Shown here one piece after another: positions 63,821 through 64,000 of a DNA stretch of 64,000 nt (position 1 is the stretch's first letter; the number at the start of each line of letters is the position of its first letter). Position numbers and translations under genes: made by a program. The stretch covers positions 124,001 to 188,000 of the forward strand of contig NZ_BRLB01000009.1 of NCBI RefSeq assembly GCF_027923465.1. The letters are read 5' to 3'. The notes beneath the pieces are model-generated. The model ran no database searches and was not told where the DNA came from. It worked only from the letters and a program-made list of their open reading frames with translations. The DNA is from Vallitalea longa. GTDB taxonomy: Bacteria > Bacillota > Clostridia > Lachnospirales > Vallitaleaceae.

Positions 63821-64000
63821 TAATATGATGAAATCACTTATAATATTAAAAATATAATTATACGATAAGAATAATTTATATATGTAAAAAACATTCATAT
63901 TGTAGATGTATTATTTATTAGACAAAAAAACATTTTTAATTATATATAAATAAATATATTGGATATGAAAAAATTTGATCATTACTACTTGCTATTATTT

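Overview
The window is AT-rich, roughly 30% G+C by eye, and densely coded. It has the character of a chromosomal segment of an anaerobic low-GC Gram-positive bacterium of the class Clostridia. Supporting signs are an electron-bifurcating type [FeFe]-hydrogenase operon (NuoE-like, NuoF-like, HydA), strong AGGAGG-type ribosome sites, several TTG starts, LytR-CpsA-Psr wall ligases, MinJ-like, YitT, CdaR and DUF2089/YvlB-type proteins, a UGA-dependent programmed frameshift in prfB, and many intrinsic terminators. A Vallitalea- or Lachnospirales-like organism is only a guess. I see no rRNA, tRNA, phage, insertion sequence or CRISPR array.

Layout. 1-116: start of an endonuclease IV gene, cut by the window edge. 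617-18750: a surface-polysaccharide locus with two LCP ligases, a phosphodiester glycosidase, secreted proteins, a flippase, acetyltransferase, UDP-ManNAc dehydrogenase, two glycosyltransferases, two DUF4330 proteins, an O-antigen ligase/polymerase, the pyruvyltransferase CsaB and a TagA-family transferase. This set suggests a pyruvylated, ManNAc-containing secondary wall polymer of the kind that anchors S-layer proteins. 18790-22762: YitT, a shared sugar-ABC ATPase (MsmX/UgpC) and a CdaR-type regulator. 22979-28389: a division and wall-hydrolysis group (FtsE, FtsX, M23 peptidase, CtpA, MinJ-like). 28493-29365: a lone pdxS on the minus strand. 29817-34688: uvrBA behind an apparent LexA box.

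34772-34937 holds an unusual symmetric inverted-repeat element downstream of uvrA. 35270-35968 is a PHP protein. 36433-41110 is the hydrogenase operon. 41282-41394 carries five same-orientation DnaA boxes, four of them perfect, just upstream of hpf. Then come hpf, a small secreted protein, secA, prfB and a lone cheW. 47521-51706 is an aspartate-family operon (ACT-domain protein, hom, a phosphoglycerate-mutase-like presumptive homoserine kinase, aspartokinase). 51894-54035 is tex, followed by a minus-strand PAS-GGDEF protein. 56128-57885 is a YvlB/YvlD-type operon containing a 49-codon gene. 57918-58785 is a promoter, FMN riboswitch, terminator and ribU. 58948-61255 is a YcxB-like protein with tsaE, tsaB and rimI. 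61408-63753 is a Lon-family protease whose ATP-binding P-loop is missing.

The least explained items are the DnaA-box cluster, the symmetric element after uvrA, the P-loop-less Lon protein, the duplicated-domain YvlB-type operon and the overlapping alternative hairpins after cheW. All calls rest on reading the sequence; no database search was run.
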